Positions 1-11,375 of a stretch of 64,000 bases of DNA are shown here, in pieces (position 1 is the first letter of the stretch; each line of letters starts with the position of its first letter). Made by a program: the position numbers and the translations under genes. The stretch is from Romboutsia hominis (GTDB taxonomy: Bacteria > Bacillota > Clostridia > Peptostreptococcales > Peptostreptococcaceae). A model generated the notes under the pieces. That model made no database searches. It was not told the origin of the DNA and worked only from the letters and a program-made list of their open reading frames with translations. The stretch lies in the NCBI RefSeq assembly GCF_900002575.1, contig NZ_LN650648.1, positions 124,001-188,000 of the forward strand, given 5' to 3'.

Positions 1-1478
1 CTATAACGATGAAAGATGTTATAGGAACAAAAGAAATTTGTACAGTAAGTTACAAAGATTTAGCTAAAGATGTTGTTTCAGGAGATACTATACTAATAGA
101 TGATGGATTAGTAGGACTTAGAGTTAAAGAAGTTAATGGAGATGATATCGTTTGTGTAGTTGAAAACTCTGGAGTAGTTAAAAATCACAAAGGTGTAAAT
201 GTTCCGGGTGTTAAGATAAACTTACCAGCTATAACTGAAAAAGATGCAAGTGATATAGAATTTGGTATATCTCAAGGTATAGATTACATAGCAGCTTCAT
301 TTGTAAGAAAAGCATCAGACGTATTAGCTATAAGAGAATTATTAGAAAAAAATAATGCTACAGATATACAAATAATATCTAAAATAGAAAATCAAGAAGG
401 TGTAGATAATATAGATGAAATATTAAAAGTTTCTGATGGTATAATGGTTGCAAGAGGGGATCTTGGAGTTGAAATACCAACAGAAGATATACCTGTAGTT
501 CAAAAGATGATAATAAGAAAATGTAACGAATTAGCTAAGCCAGTAATAACAGCTACTCAAATGCTTGATTCTATGATAAGAAATCCAAGACCAACAAGAG
601 CAGAAGTTACAGATGTTGCAAATGCTATATACGATGGAACAGATGCTATAATGCTATCAGGAGAAACTGCTGCTGGTAAATATCCAGTTGAAGCTGTTAA
701 GACTATGGCTACAATAGCTAAAAGAACTGAAGAAACATTAGATTACGATAACTTATTAAAGCAAAATACTAATAATAACTCAACAGTAACAGATGCAATA
801 AGTCATGCTACTTGTACAACTGCAATAGATTTAAATGCATCAGCTATAATAACTTCTACATCTACAGGATACACTGCTAGAATGGTATCTAAATTTAGAC
901 CTAAGTGTCCAATAATAGCTACTACTGATGATGAAAAAGTTATGAGAAGATTAGCTCTTACTTGGGGTGTATATAGTGTTAAAGCATCTAATGCTCATAA
1001 TACAGATGAAGTTATAGAAAACTCTATAGAAGCAGCTAAAAATGCTAAATACATAAACAATGGAGAATTAGTTGTTATAACAGCTGGAGTACCTGTTGGA
1101 GTAAGCGGAACTACTAACTTAATAAAAGTTCATGTTATAAGTGAAGAAATAGCAAATGGTATAGGTGTTGGAAGTAAGACTGCTGAAGGTAATGTACGTA
1201 TAGTTAGAAATGTAGGGGAATGTGTAGAGTTTAACGAAGGAGATATATTAGTTACAACTATGACTGATATAGAAATGAATCCATATATAGAAAAAGCAGG
1301 AGCTATAGTAACAGAAGAAGGCGGTATGACTTCACATGCAGCAATAGTTGGACTAAACTTAGATAAACCAGTTATAGTTTCAGCTAGAGATATATTAAGT
1401 ATAGTAAAAGATGGAGAGGTTATAACTGTTGATGCATCAAGAGGAGTAATATATAGAGGATCAAGTAGAGTTCTGTAG
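1..1478 (+). CDS. pyk: Pyruvate kinase with C-terminal PEP-utilising domain (5' end missing)
   Basis: Final step of glycolysis: transfers phosphate from phosphoenolpyruvate to ADP in the cytoplasm. The reading frame is open to the left edge of the window, so the gene is cut off; roughly the first 95 residues of a normal ~585-residue enzyme are missing. Visible are the catalytic core motif ISKIENQEG, the metal/ADP region ARGDLGVEIP, the conserved MLSGETAAGKYP segment, then the allosteric domain. The last ~80 residues carry GGMTSHAAIVG, a phosphohistidine-type PEP-utiliser domain found in the long pyruvate kinases of bacilli and clostridia. It stops at TAG and is followed by a strong terminator. 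In relatives pfkA usually lies just upstream, but that is outside this window. Confidence 0.96.
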   Translation, partial: ITMKDVIGTKEICTVSYKDLAKDVVSGDTILIDDGLVGLRVKEVNGDDIVCVVENSGVVKNHKGVNVPGVKINLPAITEKDASDIEFGISQGIDYIAASFVRKASDVLAIRELLEKNNATDIQIISKIENQEGVDNIDEILKVSDGIMVARGDLGVEIPTEDIPVVQKMIIRKCNELAKPVITATQMLDSMIRNPRPTRAEVTDVANAIYDGTDAIMLSGETAAGKYPVEAVKTMATIAKRTEETLDYDNLLKQNTNNNSTVTDAISHATCTTAIDLNASAIITSTSTGYTARMVSKFRPKCPIIATTDDEKVMRRLALTWGVYSVKASNAHNTDEVIENSIEAAKNAKYINNGELVVITAGVPVGVSGTTNLIKVHVISEEIANGIGVGSKTAEGNVRIVRNVGECVEFNEGDILVTTMTDIEMNPYIEKAGAIVTEEGGMTSHAAIVGLNLDKPVIVSARDILSIVKDGEVITVDASRGVIYRGSSRVL

Positions 1479-1577
1479 TAAAAAGAATTAAAAAATAATT
1501 TTAAATTTTCTAAAAACTTAAAAATAACAACTTTAAAATTCCTAAAGTCAGTTATACTATATTTTTGAGTTATATAT

Positions 1578-1618
1578 TAGCCACTAAGTTTAATAATTAA
1601 ACTTAGTGGCTATTTTTT
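1578..1618 (+). terminator. Rho-independent terminator of pyk
   Basis: A 16-bp perfect stem (1578-1593 with 1597-1612) with a 3-nt loop, followed by a T-run. It separates pyk from the transporter gene downstream. Confidence 0.93.
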
Positions 1619-1702
1619 GTATTCATATTCTGTAACAAATTGATATGTAACAGTAATATGCACCTCATTTAAAGCATAACTATAAAAAAAGGGGGGATAC
1701 AA

Positions 1703-3268
1703 ATGTCAGAGAGTAGAGAGAATTGGGGTTCTAAGGTTGGCCTTATATTGGCTATGGCGGGTAATGCTGTTGGGCTAGGGAACTTCTGGAGATTTCCATA
1801 TGTAGCCGCTTCAAATGGTGGAGGAGCATTTATGATACCATACTTCTTCGCACTAATAGTTATAGGTATACCTATAATGTTAGTTGAATGGAGTATTGGA
1901 CGCCATGGAGGTAAATATGGGCATGGTACAATAGGTCCTATGATGTATTTACAGGCTAAGCAAGCAATGGCTCCGAAAAAAGCAATTATAGTTGGAGCTT
2001 TATGTGGAATGATAGCTTTTGGAGTTACTATATTAGTTAACTCTTACTACAATCACATAATAGGATGGTCATTAGGGTTTGCATTCAACTCATTGACAGG
2101 AGGATACAATTCAGATCCAGGAGCGTTCTTTGGAAGTTATATACAAGATCCGAAGAATTTAATATTCTGGGTTATTTCATTACTCTGTCTAGCATTTGCT
2201 GTAATGAAAGGTATACAAAAAGGTATAGAATCATGGGCCAAAGTTATGATGCCTACGCTTTATGTATTTGGTATTATACTAGGTATAAGAGCGTTGACAC
2301 TAGGGGCACCAGTCAATCCAGATTGGAGTTCATTAGCAGGTCTTAACTTTATATGGAATCCAGACTTTAGTCAATTATCATGGTCATCTGCAATAGCAGC
2401 AGCAGGTCAAATATTCTTCACATTATCTTTAGGTATGGGTATAATACACAATTATGCATCTTACTTAAAGCCAGATGAAGATATAGTAACAGCTTCTGTA
2501 GCTACAGTATCATTAAATGAATTTGCAGAAGTTATATTAGGTGGTACAGCTGTTATACCTATAGCTTATGCATTTTTAGGACCAGAAGGTATAAAAGGAA
2601 GTATAGGTCTTGCATTTATGGTATTACCAAATGTATTTAGCACTATGACTGGTGGAGGAATATTTGGAGCTCTGTGGTTCTTATTGTTATTCTTTGCTGG
2701 TATAACATCTGCAATAGCAATGTACAATTATTTAGTTGCATTACTAGAAGAAGATGCAGGTATAGATAGAAAGAAAGGTGCTTGGATAGTATTTGTTGGA
2801 TATCTAATAGTTGGGGCACCAATAGCATTAGAGTCAATACTAACTCAAAGTGCTAACTTAGTTTACTTTACAGAAATTGACAACTGGATAGGTAACTACT
2901 TACTGATAGTTCTTGGGTTAATAGAGATAATAGTAATAGGTTGGTGTGTTAAAGATAAGGCTTTACAAGAAATGAATAGAGGCGGATTATGGAAAGTCCC
3001 TAAGTGGTTCTTTAGATTGTTCCATCAGTTCTTAACACCAATAACTATAATAACTTTCCTAGTATTCTTCACAAGAGATTATTGGATGGCTGGTAACTTT
3101 AAAATAACACCAAGCTATATAGAAGGTATACCAGAGTTTGCCGTTTGGGTAAATTTAGGTAGAGCAGTTGTTTTTGGAGTATTATTGATTGGTTTTATTC
3201 AATCATATAAATCTATCAAATCTAAATATAAAGAGGAAATAGAATCAAATAAAGTAACAACTTCATAA
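1703..3268 (+). CDS. Sodium-dependent NSS/SNF-family amino acid transporter
   Basis: Predicted Na+-coupled symporter of the neurotransmitter:sodium symporter family; bacterial members import amino acids such as methionine, alanine, leucine or tryptophan. The N-terminus has the family signature GNAVGLGNFWRFPY (unwound TM1 binding site), and the 521 residues contain about 11-12 hydrophobic segments, the usual NSS size. ATG is preceded by a strong GGGGGG-type ribosome binding site. A 32-codon gene for the small subunit follows after 19 bases, an arrangement typical of MetP/MetS-type systems, so methionine or alanine is a reasonable but unproven substrate guess. Confidence 0.93.
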   Translation: MSESRENWGSKVGLILAMAGNAVGLGNFWRFPYVAASNGGGAFMIPYFFALIVIGIPIMLVEWSIGRHGGKYGHGTIGPMMYLQAKQAMAPKKAIIVGALCGMIAFGVTILVNSYYNHIIGWSLGFAFNSLTGGYNSDPGAFFGSYIQDPKNLIFWVISLLCLAFAVMKGIQKGIESWAKVMMPTLYVFGIILGIRALTLGAPVNPDWSSLAGLNFIWNPDFSQLSWSSAIAAAGQIFFTLSLGMGIIHNYASYLKPDEDIVTASVATVSLNEFAEVILGGTAVIPIAYAFLGPEGIKGSIGLAFMVLPNVFSTMTGGGIFGALWFLLLFFAGITSAIAMYNYLVALLEEDAGIDRKKGAWIVFVGYLIVGAPIALESILTQSANLVYFTEIDNWIGNYLLIVLGLIEIIVIGWCVKDKALQEMNRGGLWKVPKWFFRLFHQFLTPITIITFLVFFTRDYWMAGNFKITPSYIEGIPEFAVWVNLGRAVVFGVLLIGFIQSYKSIKSKYKEEIESNKVTTS

Positions 3269-3287
3269 AATAAAGGAGGTTGAACTT

Positions 3288-3386
3288 ATGACAGGCGCTG
3301 CATGGGTATTTATGGGGACGATATGGACTACAATATTTGTCTGTATAGGAGTATCTATGAAAACTATAATTAAAGATCAAAAGTAA
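3288..3386 (+). CDS. MetS-like small subunit of NSS transporter (32 aa)
   Basis: A 32-residue single-membrane-span peptide with ATG start, an AAGGAGG site 7 bases upstream and TAA stop. Its sequence begins MTGAAWVFMGTIWTTIF and ends in basic residues, matching the tiny companion subunits encoded directly after NSS transporters (MetS in the actinobacterial MetPS system). The family is established; the substrate here is not. It is co-transcribed with the transporter and followed at once by a terminator. It falls below common gene-calling length cut-offs. Confidence 0.85.
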   Translation: MTGAAWVFMGTIWTTIFVCIGVSMKTIIKDQK

Positions 3387-3400
3387 GATAAAATATAAAG

Positions 3401-3431
3401 ACCCTACTTAATTTTACTGTAGGGTTTTTTG
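3401..3431 (+). terminator. Terminator of NSS transporter operon
   Basis: Stem ACCCTAC / GTAGGGT (3401-3407 and 3419-3425) followed by six T residues. Confidence 0.88.
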
Positions 3432-3500
3432 AATAAAACACATATATAATAAGGTAAAAATAGATTAAGTATATTAATATATATTTAAGGGGGGATTTTA

Positions 3501-4193
3501 ATGGGCGGAAAATTAGTTATGACAACTATAAATCAAATAAGAATAGAGGTTGAGAAATCTAAGAGGATAAAGGATAATAAAAAGGAAAAATACATAAAAC
3601 AGCTCAAAACATTGTATACAAAGTATGAGGACATAGAAATAAATGAAAATTTTAAAAAGCAGTATCAGCAACTAAATTCAAAAGGAACAGAGCTTTTAAA
3701 AGAAATTAAAGGATCTAAAGATGAAAACAAAATAGAAGGAAGTATAGAAGTTTACATAAGGTATCTAAAAGCGTCTTTATGTGATTTTGAGGGAAAGACA
3801 AGTTACTTAAGAAAGTATATTACGAGTTTTTTATTTAGTTCTATATTGTTTTTAGCACTATCTCCACAGTTTTATGGATTTATATTGCCAGTGATATTCT
3901 TCTTACCTATATACATGGGTCTAAAAGGTGTTAAACAAAGAACCATGACGGGATTTTATATGACTATGAGTGTCGTACCTGTAGCTATAATGACTTCTTT
4001 TACATGGATAAGATATGGAATTAATGCCAAGGCAGACTACACAGGCGCAGTTAAGGCTATTGTGGATAGTGGGGTAGCAGAACGTTTAGCAGAAAAATTA
4101 GTATATATAGGCCCTATATTTGGTTTTATATTATTATTATTTGCTTGCTTACAAATGTATAGGGGCTATAAAAGTAGAGATTTATTTATATAA
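3501..4193 (+). CDS. Membrane protein of unknown function with coiled N-terminus
   Basis: I do not recognise a family with confidence. The 230 residues start with about 100 highly charged, Lys/Glu-rich helical residues that look like a coiled coil, followed by three to four hydrophobic segments (about residues 105-125, 127-140, 152-172 and 203-222) and a short basic tail. ATG at 3501 has an AAGGGGGG ribosome binding site 8 bases upstream; an internal ATG six codons later is possible but has no site of its own. It stands alone between two terminators, so context gives no functional clue. Confidence 0.8.
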   Translation: MGGKLVMTTINQIRIEVEKSKRIKDNKKEKYIKQLKTLYTKYEDIEINENFKKQYQQLNSKGTELLKEIKGSKDENKIEGSIEVYIRYLKASLCDFEGKTSYLRKYITSFLFSSILFLALSPQFYGFILPVIFFLPIYMGLKGVKQRTMTGFYMTMSVVPVAIMTSFTWIRYGINAKADYTGAVKAIVDSGVAERLAEKLVYIGPIFGFILLLFACLQMYRGYKSRDLFI

Positions 4194-4219
4194 GGGCTTT
4201 ATAAGGCTCTATTTTTTTG
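4190..4219 (+). terminator. Weak terminator after the 3501-4193 gene
   Basis: An imperfect stem (ATA-GGGC with GCTC-TAT, one bulge, one G:U) overlaps the stop codon and runs into seven T residues. Confidence 0.45.
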
Positions 4220-4268
4220 GTAAAATAAATTCTTGTAGCTTTAAAATATACGGACGGAGGATACTTTG

Positions 4269-5627
4269 ATGTTGACAAAAAATAAAGAATATATTGTAGA
4301 TATAGTTGATATAGGTCAAGGTGGAGTAGGAATAGGAAAACATGATGGATTTACAGTCTTCGTAGAGGGCGGATTAGTAGAAGACAAGGTAAAAGTTAAA
4401 ATAAACAAATCTAAGAAAAACTATGCAGTTGGAGATATAGTTGAAATAATAGAAAAATCACCATTTAGAGTTGATAGAAAATGTAGTGATTCACTTAAAG
4501 ATTGCGGTGGATGTCAGGTACAAGAATTAGAATATCAAAAGCAATTAGATATAAAAACAAATGAAGTAAAACAAGTTATAACGAGAATCGGAAAATTAGA
4601 TAACGTAGAAATACACAATACTATAGGAATGGAAAATCCTTTTAGGTATAGAAACAAAGCACAATTTCCTATACAAAAGAGTGGAAATAATCCAGTAATA
4701 GGTTTTTATAAGAAAAAAAGCCATGATATAATTCCAATGGACAAGTGTATAATACAACATGACATAAATGATAAAATAGTGAAAATAATAAAGACTTATA
4801 TAAATGCATATAATGTAAGTGTTTATGATGAAAAAACACACACTGGAGTATTAAGACATTTAGTAACTAAAATAGGATTTACGACTAATGAAGTAATGGT
4901 TGTATTAGTAGCTAATGGCAAAAAGTTGCCATATTTAAAGGAGTTAGCATCAGTACTAGAAGAAAATATACCAGGATTTAAAACTTTAGTAGTTAATGTA
5001 AATAGAGAAAAAACTAATGTTATATTAGGAAAAGAAAATAGAGTTATATATGGAAATGGAAAAATAAATGATTATATAGGAAATTTAGTATTTGAAATAT
5101 CTCCATTATCATTCTTCCAAGTAAATCCAGTTCAAACAGAGGTTTTATACAATAAAGCTTTAGAATATGCTGATTTAAAAGAAAATGATACTGTATTTGA
5201 TATATACTGTGGAATAGGGACTATATCATTATTCTTAGCTCAAAAGGCAAAAAAGGTTTATGGAATAGAAATAGTGGAAGATGCTATAAAAGATGCTAAA
5301 ATAAATGCTCAGATAAATAAATTAGACAATGTTGAATTCTATGTAGGTAAGGCTGAAGAAGTTGTTCCTAAGATGTATAGCGAAGGAAAAACAGCTAATG
5401 TAGTTGTAGTAGACCCTCCTAGAAAAGGATGTGATGAGAAAGTATTAGATACAATAATATCAATGCAACCGGATAGAGTGGTATATGTATCTTGTAATCC
5501 ATCTACATTAGCAAGAGACCTAAATTACCTAGATGAAAGAGGGTATAGATGTACTGAAATACAACCAGTAGATATGTTCCCTCATACTATGCACGTAGAA
5601 TGTGTAGCAAAATTAGAAAAGAAATAA
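4269..5627 (+). CDS. rlmD: 23S rRNA (uracil-5-)-methyltransferase, RlmD/RlmCD type
   Basis: SAM-dependent methyltransferase that makes 5-methyluridine in 23S rRNA. Domain order: N-terminal TRAM/OB domain (about residues 1-60), four-cysteine Fe-S cluster site (CSDSLKDCGGC and a later Cys in DKCIIQ), then the Rossmann methyltransferase with the SAM motif FDIYCGIGTISLF, VVDPPRKGC and the catalytic cysteine in YVSCNPSTLARDL. The 452-residue length is normal. I chose ATG at 4269 because GGAGG ends 8 bases upstream; an adjoining TTG one codon earlier is also in frame. In Gram-positives one such enzyme often modifies two positions (RlmCD), which cannot be decided from sequence. Confidence 0.93.
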   Translation: MLTKNKEYIVDIVDIGQGGVGIGKHDGFTVFVEGGLVEDKVKVKINKSKKNYAVGDIVEIIEKSPFRVDRKCSDSLKDCGGCQVQELEYQKQLDIKTNEVKQVITRIGKLDNVEIHNTIGMENPFRYRNKAQFPIQKSGNNPVIGFYKKKSHDIIPMDKCIIQHDINDKIVKIIKTYINAYNVSVYDEKTHTGVLRHLVTKIGFTTNEVMVVLVANGKKLPYLKELASVLEENIPGFKTLVVNVNREKTNVILGKENRVIYGNGKINDYIGNLVFEISPLSFFQVNPVQTEVLYNKALEYADLKENDTVFDIYCGIGTISLFLAQKAKKVYGIEIVEDAIKDAKINAQINKLDNVEFYVGKAEEVVPKMYSEGKTANVVVVDPPRKGCDEKVLDTIISMQPDRVVYVSCNPSTLARDLNYLDERGYRCTEIQPVDMFPHTMHVECVAKLEKK

Positions 5628-5668
5628 AAATGCAAATAAATATAGTGGAATTTGGTTAGAATAGTATT

Positions 5669-5725
5669 AAATAAATGTATATAGCACCTCAGAACTTATC
5701 ATCGCAGTCGTATATACATTTATTT
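5669..5725. other. Long perfect inverted repeat, candidate structured RNA
   Basis: Arms of 15 bases (5669-5683 and 5711-5725) are exact reverse complements and enclose a 27-base loop, GCACCTCAGAACTTATCATC followed by GCAGTCG, that is richer in G and C than its surroundings. A normal terminator follows 12 bases later. It may be the first of two tandem terminators or a small RNA body; no open reading frame explains it. Confidence 0.6.
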
Positions 5726-5737
5726 TTAAATAGATTG

Positions 5738-5771
5738 GTCCTTCAAGCAATTGAAGGACTTTTATTTTTTT
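5738..5771 (+). terminator. Rho-independent terminator
   Basis: A perfect 9-bp stem GTCCTTCAA / TTGAAGGAC with a GCAA tetraloop (5738-5759), followed by a T-rich run. It ends the rlmD unit or the hairpin RNA before it. Confidence 0.93.
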
Positions 5772-5884
5772 ATTATAGAGAAATTATAATATGAAATAAT
5801 TAAACAAATGATAAGGTTATAGTGATATACTAAAATATATTAAAGTTATAAAATGGCAATAATAAAAAATAAGATTTTACATAA

Positions 5885-7918
<2,034 letters not shown>

Positions 7919-7927
7919 TAAATAAAC

Positions 7928-7957
7928 TATTGTAGAAAGAATATTTCATCTACAATA
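7928..7957. other. Hairpin without T-run after ligA
   Basis: Nine-base arms TATTGTAGA and TCTACAATA separated by 12 bases. No U-tract follows, so it is not a convincing terminator; it could be an mRNA-stabilising hairpin. Confidence 0.35.
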
Positions 7958-8045
7958 TTACGAACGTAGAAAGCTATTAACAATATATGCTAATATTATT
8001 AGTATATATAAAAGCTAAGCATACAAGGTTAAGAGAGGTATTTAT

Positions 8046-9395
8046 ATGGCGAGAATTAATAATAGAAAAAATGATGAAATAAGAGATATAAAAATAACTA
8101 GAAATTATACTAAATATGCAGAAGGTTCTGTGCTTATAGAAATGGGAGAAACAAAAGTAATATGTACAGCTTCAATAGAAGATAAAGTACCACCATTTTT
8201 AAGACACACTGGCACAGGATGGATAAATGCTGAGTATTCTATGTTACCAAGATCTACTCATCAAAGAAAAATAAGAGAAGCATCAAGAGGAAAGCTAGAC
8301 GGGAGAACTCAAGAAATACAAAGACTAATAGGAAGAACTATAAGATCTGTTGTAGATTTATCTAAAATAGGCGAAAGAACTATATGGGTAGACTGTGATG
8401 TTATTCAAGCTGATGGTGGAACTAGAACAGCATCAATAACAGGGGCATTTGTAGCGGTTGTAGATGCTTTAAATAAATTACATAAATCAAAAGCAATAAA
8501 AGAAATGCCAATAACAAACTTTGTATCTGCAATAAGTGTTGGTATAGTTGGCCAAGAACATATGCTTGACTTATGTTATGAAGAGGACTCAAATGCACAT
8601 GTAGATATGAATGTAATAATGACTGATAAAGGTGAATTTGTTGAAGTTCAGGGAACTGGAGAAGAAAGACCTTTCTCAAGAAATGATTTAAATAAATTAT
8701 TAGAACTTGGTGAAAAAGGAAATAAAGAATTAATAAAAGCGCAAAGAGCTGCTTTAGGTGAAATAGCAGATGAAATATTAGGTATGGAGTATGGAAATGA
8801 AGTTGTTATAGCAACAAATAATGCTCATAAATTAGAAGAAATAGGTGCTATATTAGAAGACTTTGAATACAATGTATACTCATTAAAAGATGTAGATTTA
8901 GCTGGAATAGAAATAGTTGAAGATGGAAAGACATTTGAACATAATGCACTTATCAAGGCAAGAACTATAGCAAAGAAAACAAAAATGATAACAATAGCTG
9001 ATGATTCAGGGTTAGAAGTAGATGCTATAGGTAAAAAGCCGGGAATTTATTCTGCTAGATTCGCAGGAGAAAACGCAACTGATGAAGAAAATAGACAAAA
9101 GTTAATGAAATCTTTAAATAATGTAGCTGCAAGTCAAAGAACTGCAAGATTCGTATCAGCTATAGCTGTAGTATTCCCAGATGGAAAAGAGTTTGTAGTT
9201 AGAGGAACTTGTGAAGGTGCCATAGGATTTGAAGAAAAAGGTAAAAATGGATTTGGATATGACCCATTATTTATAGTAAGTGGATATAATAAAACATTTG
9301 CAGAAATGCCAAGTTCTGTAAAAAATAGTATAAGCCATAGAGCTAATGCATTAAAATTAATGAAAAGTGAGTTTTCTAAAAGGGTAGTGAGATAA
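8046..9395 (+). CDS. RNase PH fused to RdgB/Ham1 XTP/dITP pyrophosphatase
   Basis: Two enzymes in one 449-residue chain. Residues 1 to about 245 are ribonuclease PH, a phosphorolytic 3'-5' exonuclease for tRNA ends ([38 protein letters not shown]). Residues about 250-449 are a non-canonical purine NTP pyrophosphatase that removes dITP/XTP ([38 protein letters not shown]). Both halves keep their main motifs and look active. There is no stop or restart between them. In most bacteria these are separate adjacent genes, rph and rdgB. The next gene overlaps the stop codon by one base, so translation is probably coupled. Confidence 0.95.
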   Translation: MARINNRKNDEIRDIKITRNYTKYAEGSVLIEMGETKVICTASIEDKVPPFLRHTGTGWINAEYSMLPRSTHQRKIREASRGKLDGRTQEIQRLIGRTIRSVVDLSKIGERTIWVDCDVIQADGGTRTASITGAFVAVVDALNKLHKSKAIKEMPITNFVSAISVGIVGQEHMLDLCYEEDSNAHVDMNVIMTDKGEFVEVQGTGEERPFSRNDLNKLLELGEKGNKELIKAQRAALGEIADEILGMEYGNEVVIATNNAHKLEEIGAILEDFEYNVYSLKDVDLAGIEIVEDGKTFEHNALIKARTIAKKTKMITIADDSGLEVDAIGKKPGIYSARFAGENATDEENRQKLMKSLNNVAASQRTARFVSAIAVVFPDGKEFVVRGTCEGAIGFEEKGKNGFGYDPLFIVSGYNKTFAEMPSSVKNSISHRANALKLMKSEFSKRVVR

Positions 9396-9865
9396 TGAAA
9401 ATAGGTATAGTAAGTGATACACATATGATAACTAAGTTTATAGATAAAGCTATACCCTACTTAAAAGATTGTGATTTACTAATTCATGCAGGAGATAATT
9501 TTTCTGATTCTAAGTATATACACAATATGACTAATGTTCCTATTATGGCTGTAAAAGGAAATTGTGATTTTGAAAATGTAGAAGATGAATTGGTATTTGA
9601 TATAGAGGATAAAACTATATTCTTGTGTCATGGGGATAAGTATGGAGTAAAGTATGGATTAGATGAACTAGAAATAAAAGCAAAGTCTGTAAATGCAGAT
9701 ATAGTTGTATTTGGTCATACTCATACACCTTTATGTAAAGAAAAAGGTAAAATTTTATATATTAATCCTGGAAGTGTATCTTTTCCAAGGGGAGTCGCAT
9801 ATAAAAGTTTTGTAATATTAGATATAGATAATGGAAAAATAAATATGACAGAAATTAAGATATAA
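9395..9865 (+). CDS. YfcE/MJ0936-family metallophosphodiesterase
   Basis: Small calcineurin-fold phosphodiesterase, 156 residues. Metal ligands are visible in order: SDTHM near the N-terminus, HAGDN, GNCD, CHGD and GHTHTP. Family members hydrolyse model phosphodiesters; the physiological substrate is not known. The ATG overlaps the TAA of the RNase PH/RdgB gene (TAATG), so the two form an operon. Clustering of this family with rdgB is common in Firmicutes, which suggests nucleotide housekeeping, an inference only. Confidence 0.92.
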   Translation: MKIGIVSDTHMITKFIDKAIPYLKDCDLLIHAGDNFSDSKYIHNMTNVPIMAVKGNCDFENVEDELVFDIEDKTIFLCHGDKYGVKYGLDELEIKAKSVNADIVVFGHTHTPLCKEKGKILYINPGSVSFPRGVAYKSFVILDIDNGKINMTEIKI

Positions 9866-9905
9866 ACAAGTATTCAAAAGTTTTATAAACTAAGTGAATA
9901 CTTGT
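9866..9905. other. Hairpin after the phosphodiesterase gene
   Basis: Ten-base perfect arms ACAAGTATTC (9866-9875) and GAATACTTGT (9896-9905) begin right after the stop codon. A-rich rather than T-rich sequence follows, so termination is doubtful. Confidence 0.4.
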
Positions 9906-9931
9906 AAATAAAAAAACTTATGTGATATAAT
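9902..9931 (+). promoter_or_regulatory. Candidate sigma-A promoter of tig
   Basis: TTGTAA (9902-9907), an 18-base spacer and a perfect TATAAT (9926-9931), about 80 bases ahead of the tig start. Confidence 0.5.
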
Positions 9932-10009
9932 TAAAGAGTTAAACTATAATATTGTAAATTAAAATCAATATAAATTAATTACATAACAATAACTAGGAGG
10001 ATTAAGTTA

Positions 10010-11296
10010 ATGAAAGCAGAATTATTAAAAAAAGAAGGTACTAAAGTATCTTTAAAAATAACTGTAGAAAATGATAAATTTGAAGCAGCAGTAACAAAAG
10101 CATACAATAAAAATAAAGGAAAGTTCAATATACCAGGATTCAGAAAAGGTAAAGCTCCAAGAGTTGTAATAGAATCTCAATACGGTAAAGGTGTATTCTA
10201 CAACGATGCTATAGAATTATTATTCCCTGAAGTTTATCCAGAAGCTATAAAAGAATTAGATATAGATCCAATAGATAGACCAGACTTAGATGTAGAAGAA
10301 ATAAGCAAAGACAACGGATTAGTTATGGTTGTTACTGTTGAGGTTAAACCAGAGTTTGAATTAGGAGCTTACAAAGGTATAGAAATAGCTAAAGTTGATA
10401 ATAATGTAACTGAAGCAGAAGTTGAAGTAAGCCTACAAGAAATGCAAAACAAGCACGCTAGATTAGTAAGTGCAGAAGATAAAGCATTAGAAAAAGGATT
10501 CACAGCTATAATAGACTTCGAAGGATTCGTTGATGGTGTAGCATTTGAAGGTGGAAAAGGTGAAAACTATAGCTTAGTTATAGGATCAAACACTTTCATA
10601 CCAGGATTTGAAGATCAATTAGTAGGAAAGAAAGCTGGAGAAGAAGTAGAAGTAAACGTTGAGTTCCCAGCAGAATACCATGCTGAAAACTTAGCTGGAA
10701 AGCCTGCAGTATTCAAAGTTAAAGTAAATGATGTTAAGGTAAAAGAATTACCAGAATTAGATGATGAATTTGCTAAAGATTCAAGTGAGTTTGATACATT
10801 AGCTGAATTAAAATCTGACTTAAGAGCTAAGTTAGAAGAAAACGCAAAAGCTTCAGCTGAAGCTGAAATGAGAAATGCTATAGTTGAAAAAGTTTCTGCA
10901 AATACAGAAGTAGAAATACCAGAAGCTATGATACAACATCAAATAGACAATATGTTAATGGAACTTAACATGCAATTACAATACCAAGGATTAAACTTAC
11001 AACAGTTATTACAAATGACTGGAAGAAGCATAGAAGAGTTAAGAGAAGAAAGAAGAGAAGATGCTGCTAGATTAGTAAAATCTTCATTAGTATTAGAAGC
11101 AATAGCTAAAGCTGAAGCTATAGAAGTTTCAGAAGAAGAAATGAATGAAGAATTAGAAAAAATGGCTAAAATGTACAACATGGAATCTGATAAAATAAAA
11201 GCATCTTTAAGAGAAACTGATATAGAAGATATAAAAGGTCAAATAAAGATAAGAAAAACTATAGATTTATTAGTTGATAATGCAGTAATAGCTTAA
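10010..11296 (+). CDS. tig: Trigger factor (ribosome-associated chaperone)
   Basis: Binds ribosomes near the exit tunnel and shields nascent chains; also has a prolyl isomerase domain. Residues 1-~110 form the ribosome-binding domain with the signature FNIPGFRKGKAPR; the FKBP-type PPIase domain is at about 160-240 (FEGFVDGVAFEGG, NTFIPGFEDQLVGKKAGEE); the rest is the helical C-terminal cradle. The 428 residues are standard. ATG follows an AGGAGG site. It precedes clpP and clpX, a conserved bacterial order linking folding and degradation. Confidence 0.97.
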   Translation: MKAELLKKEGTKVSLKITVENDKFEAAVTKAYNKNKGKFNIPGFRKGKAPRVVIESQYGKGVFYNDAIELLFPEVYPEAIKELDIDPIDRPDLDVEEISKDNGLVMVVTVEVKPEFELGAYKGIEIAKVDNNVTEAEVEVSLQEMQNKHARLVSAEDKALEKGFTAIIDFEGFVDGVAFEGGKGENYSLVIGSNTFIPGFEDQLVGKKAGEEVEVNVEFPAEYHAENLAGKPAVFKVKVNDVKVKELPELDDEFAKDSSEFDTLAELKSDLRAKLEENAKASAEAEMRNAIVEKVSANTEVEIPEAMIQHQIDNMLMELNMQLQYQGLNLQQLLQMTGRSIEELREERREDAARLVKSSLVLEAIAKAEAIEVSEEEMNEELEKMAKMYNMESDKIKASLRETDIEDIKGQIKIRKTIDLLVDNAVIA

Positions 11297-11299
11297 TTT

Positions 11300-11328
11300 T
11301 TTACAGTAGCCTTTTAGGCTACTGTAAA
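11300..11328 (+). terminator. Hairpin between tig and clpP (attenuating terminator or processing site)
   Basis: A 12-bp perfect stem TTTACAGTAGCC / GGCTACTGTAAA with a 5-nt loop starts four bases after the tig stop. No clear T-run follows, so it may only partly terminate and set tig versus clpPX expression. Confidence 0.45.
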
Positions 11329-11375
11329 TTATATATAAACAAAATAAATATAAACATATAGAGGGGGTATGATCT

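Noticed and set aside
1509-1523. CodY-like AATTTTCTAAAAACT after pyk
   Set aside because: Two mismatches, located upstream of the pyk terminator and nearly 200 bases from the next gene; chance matches are common in such AT-rich DNA.
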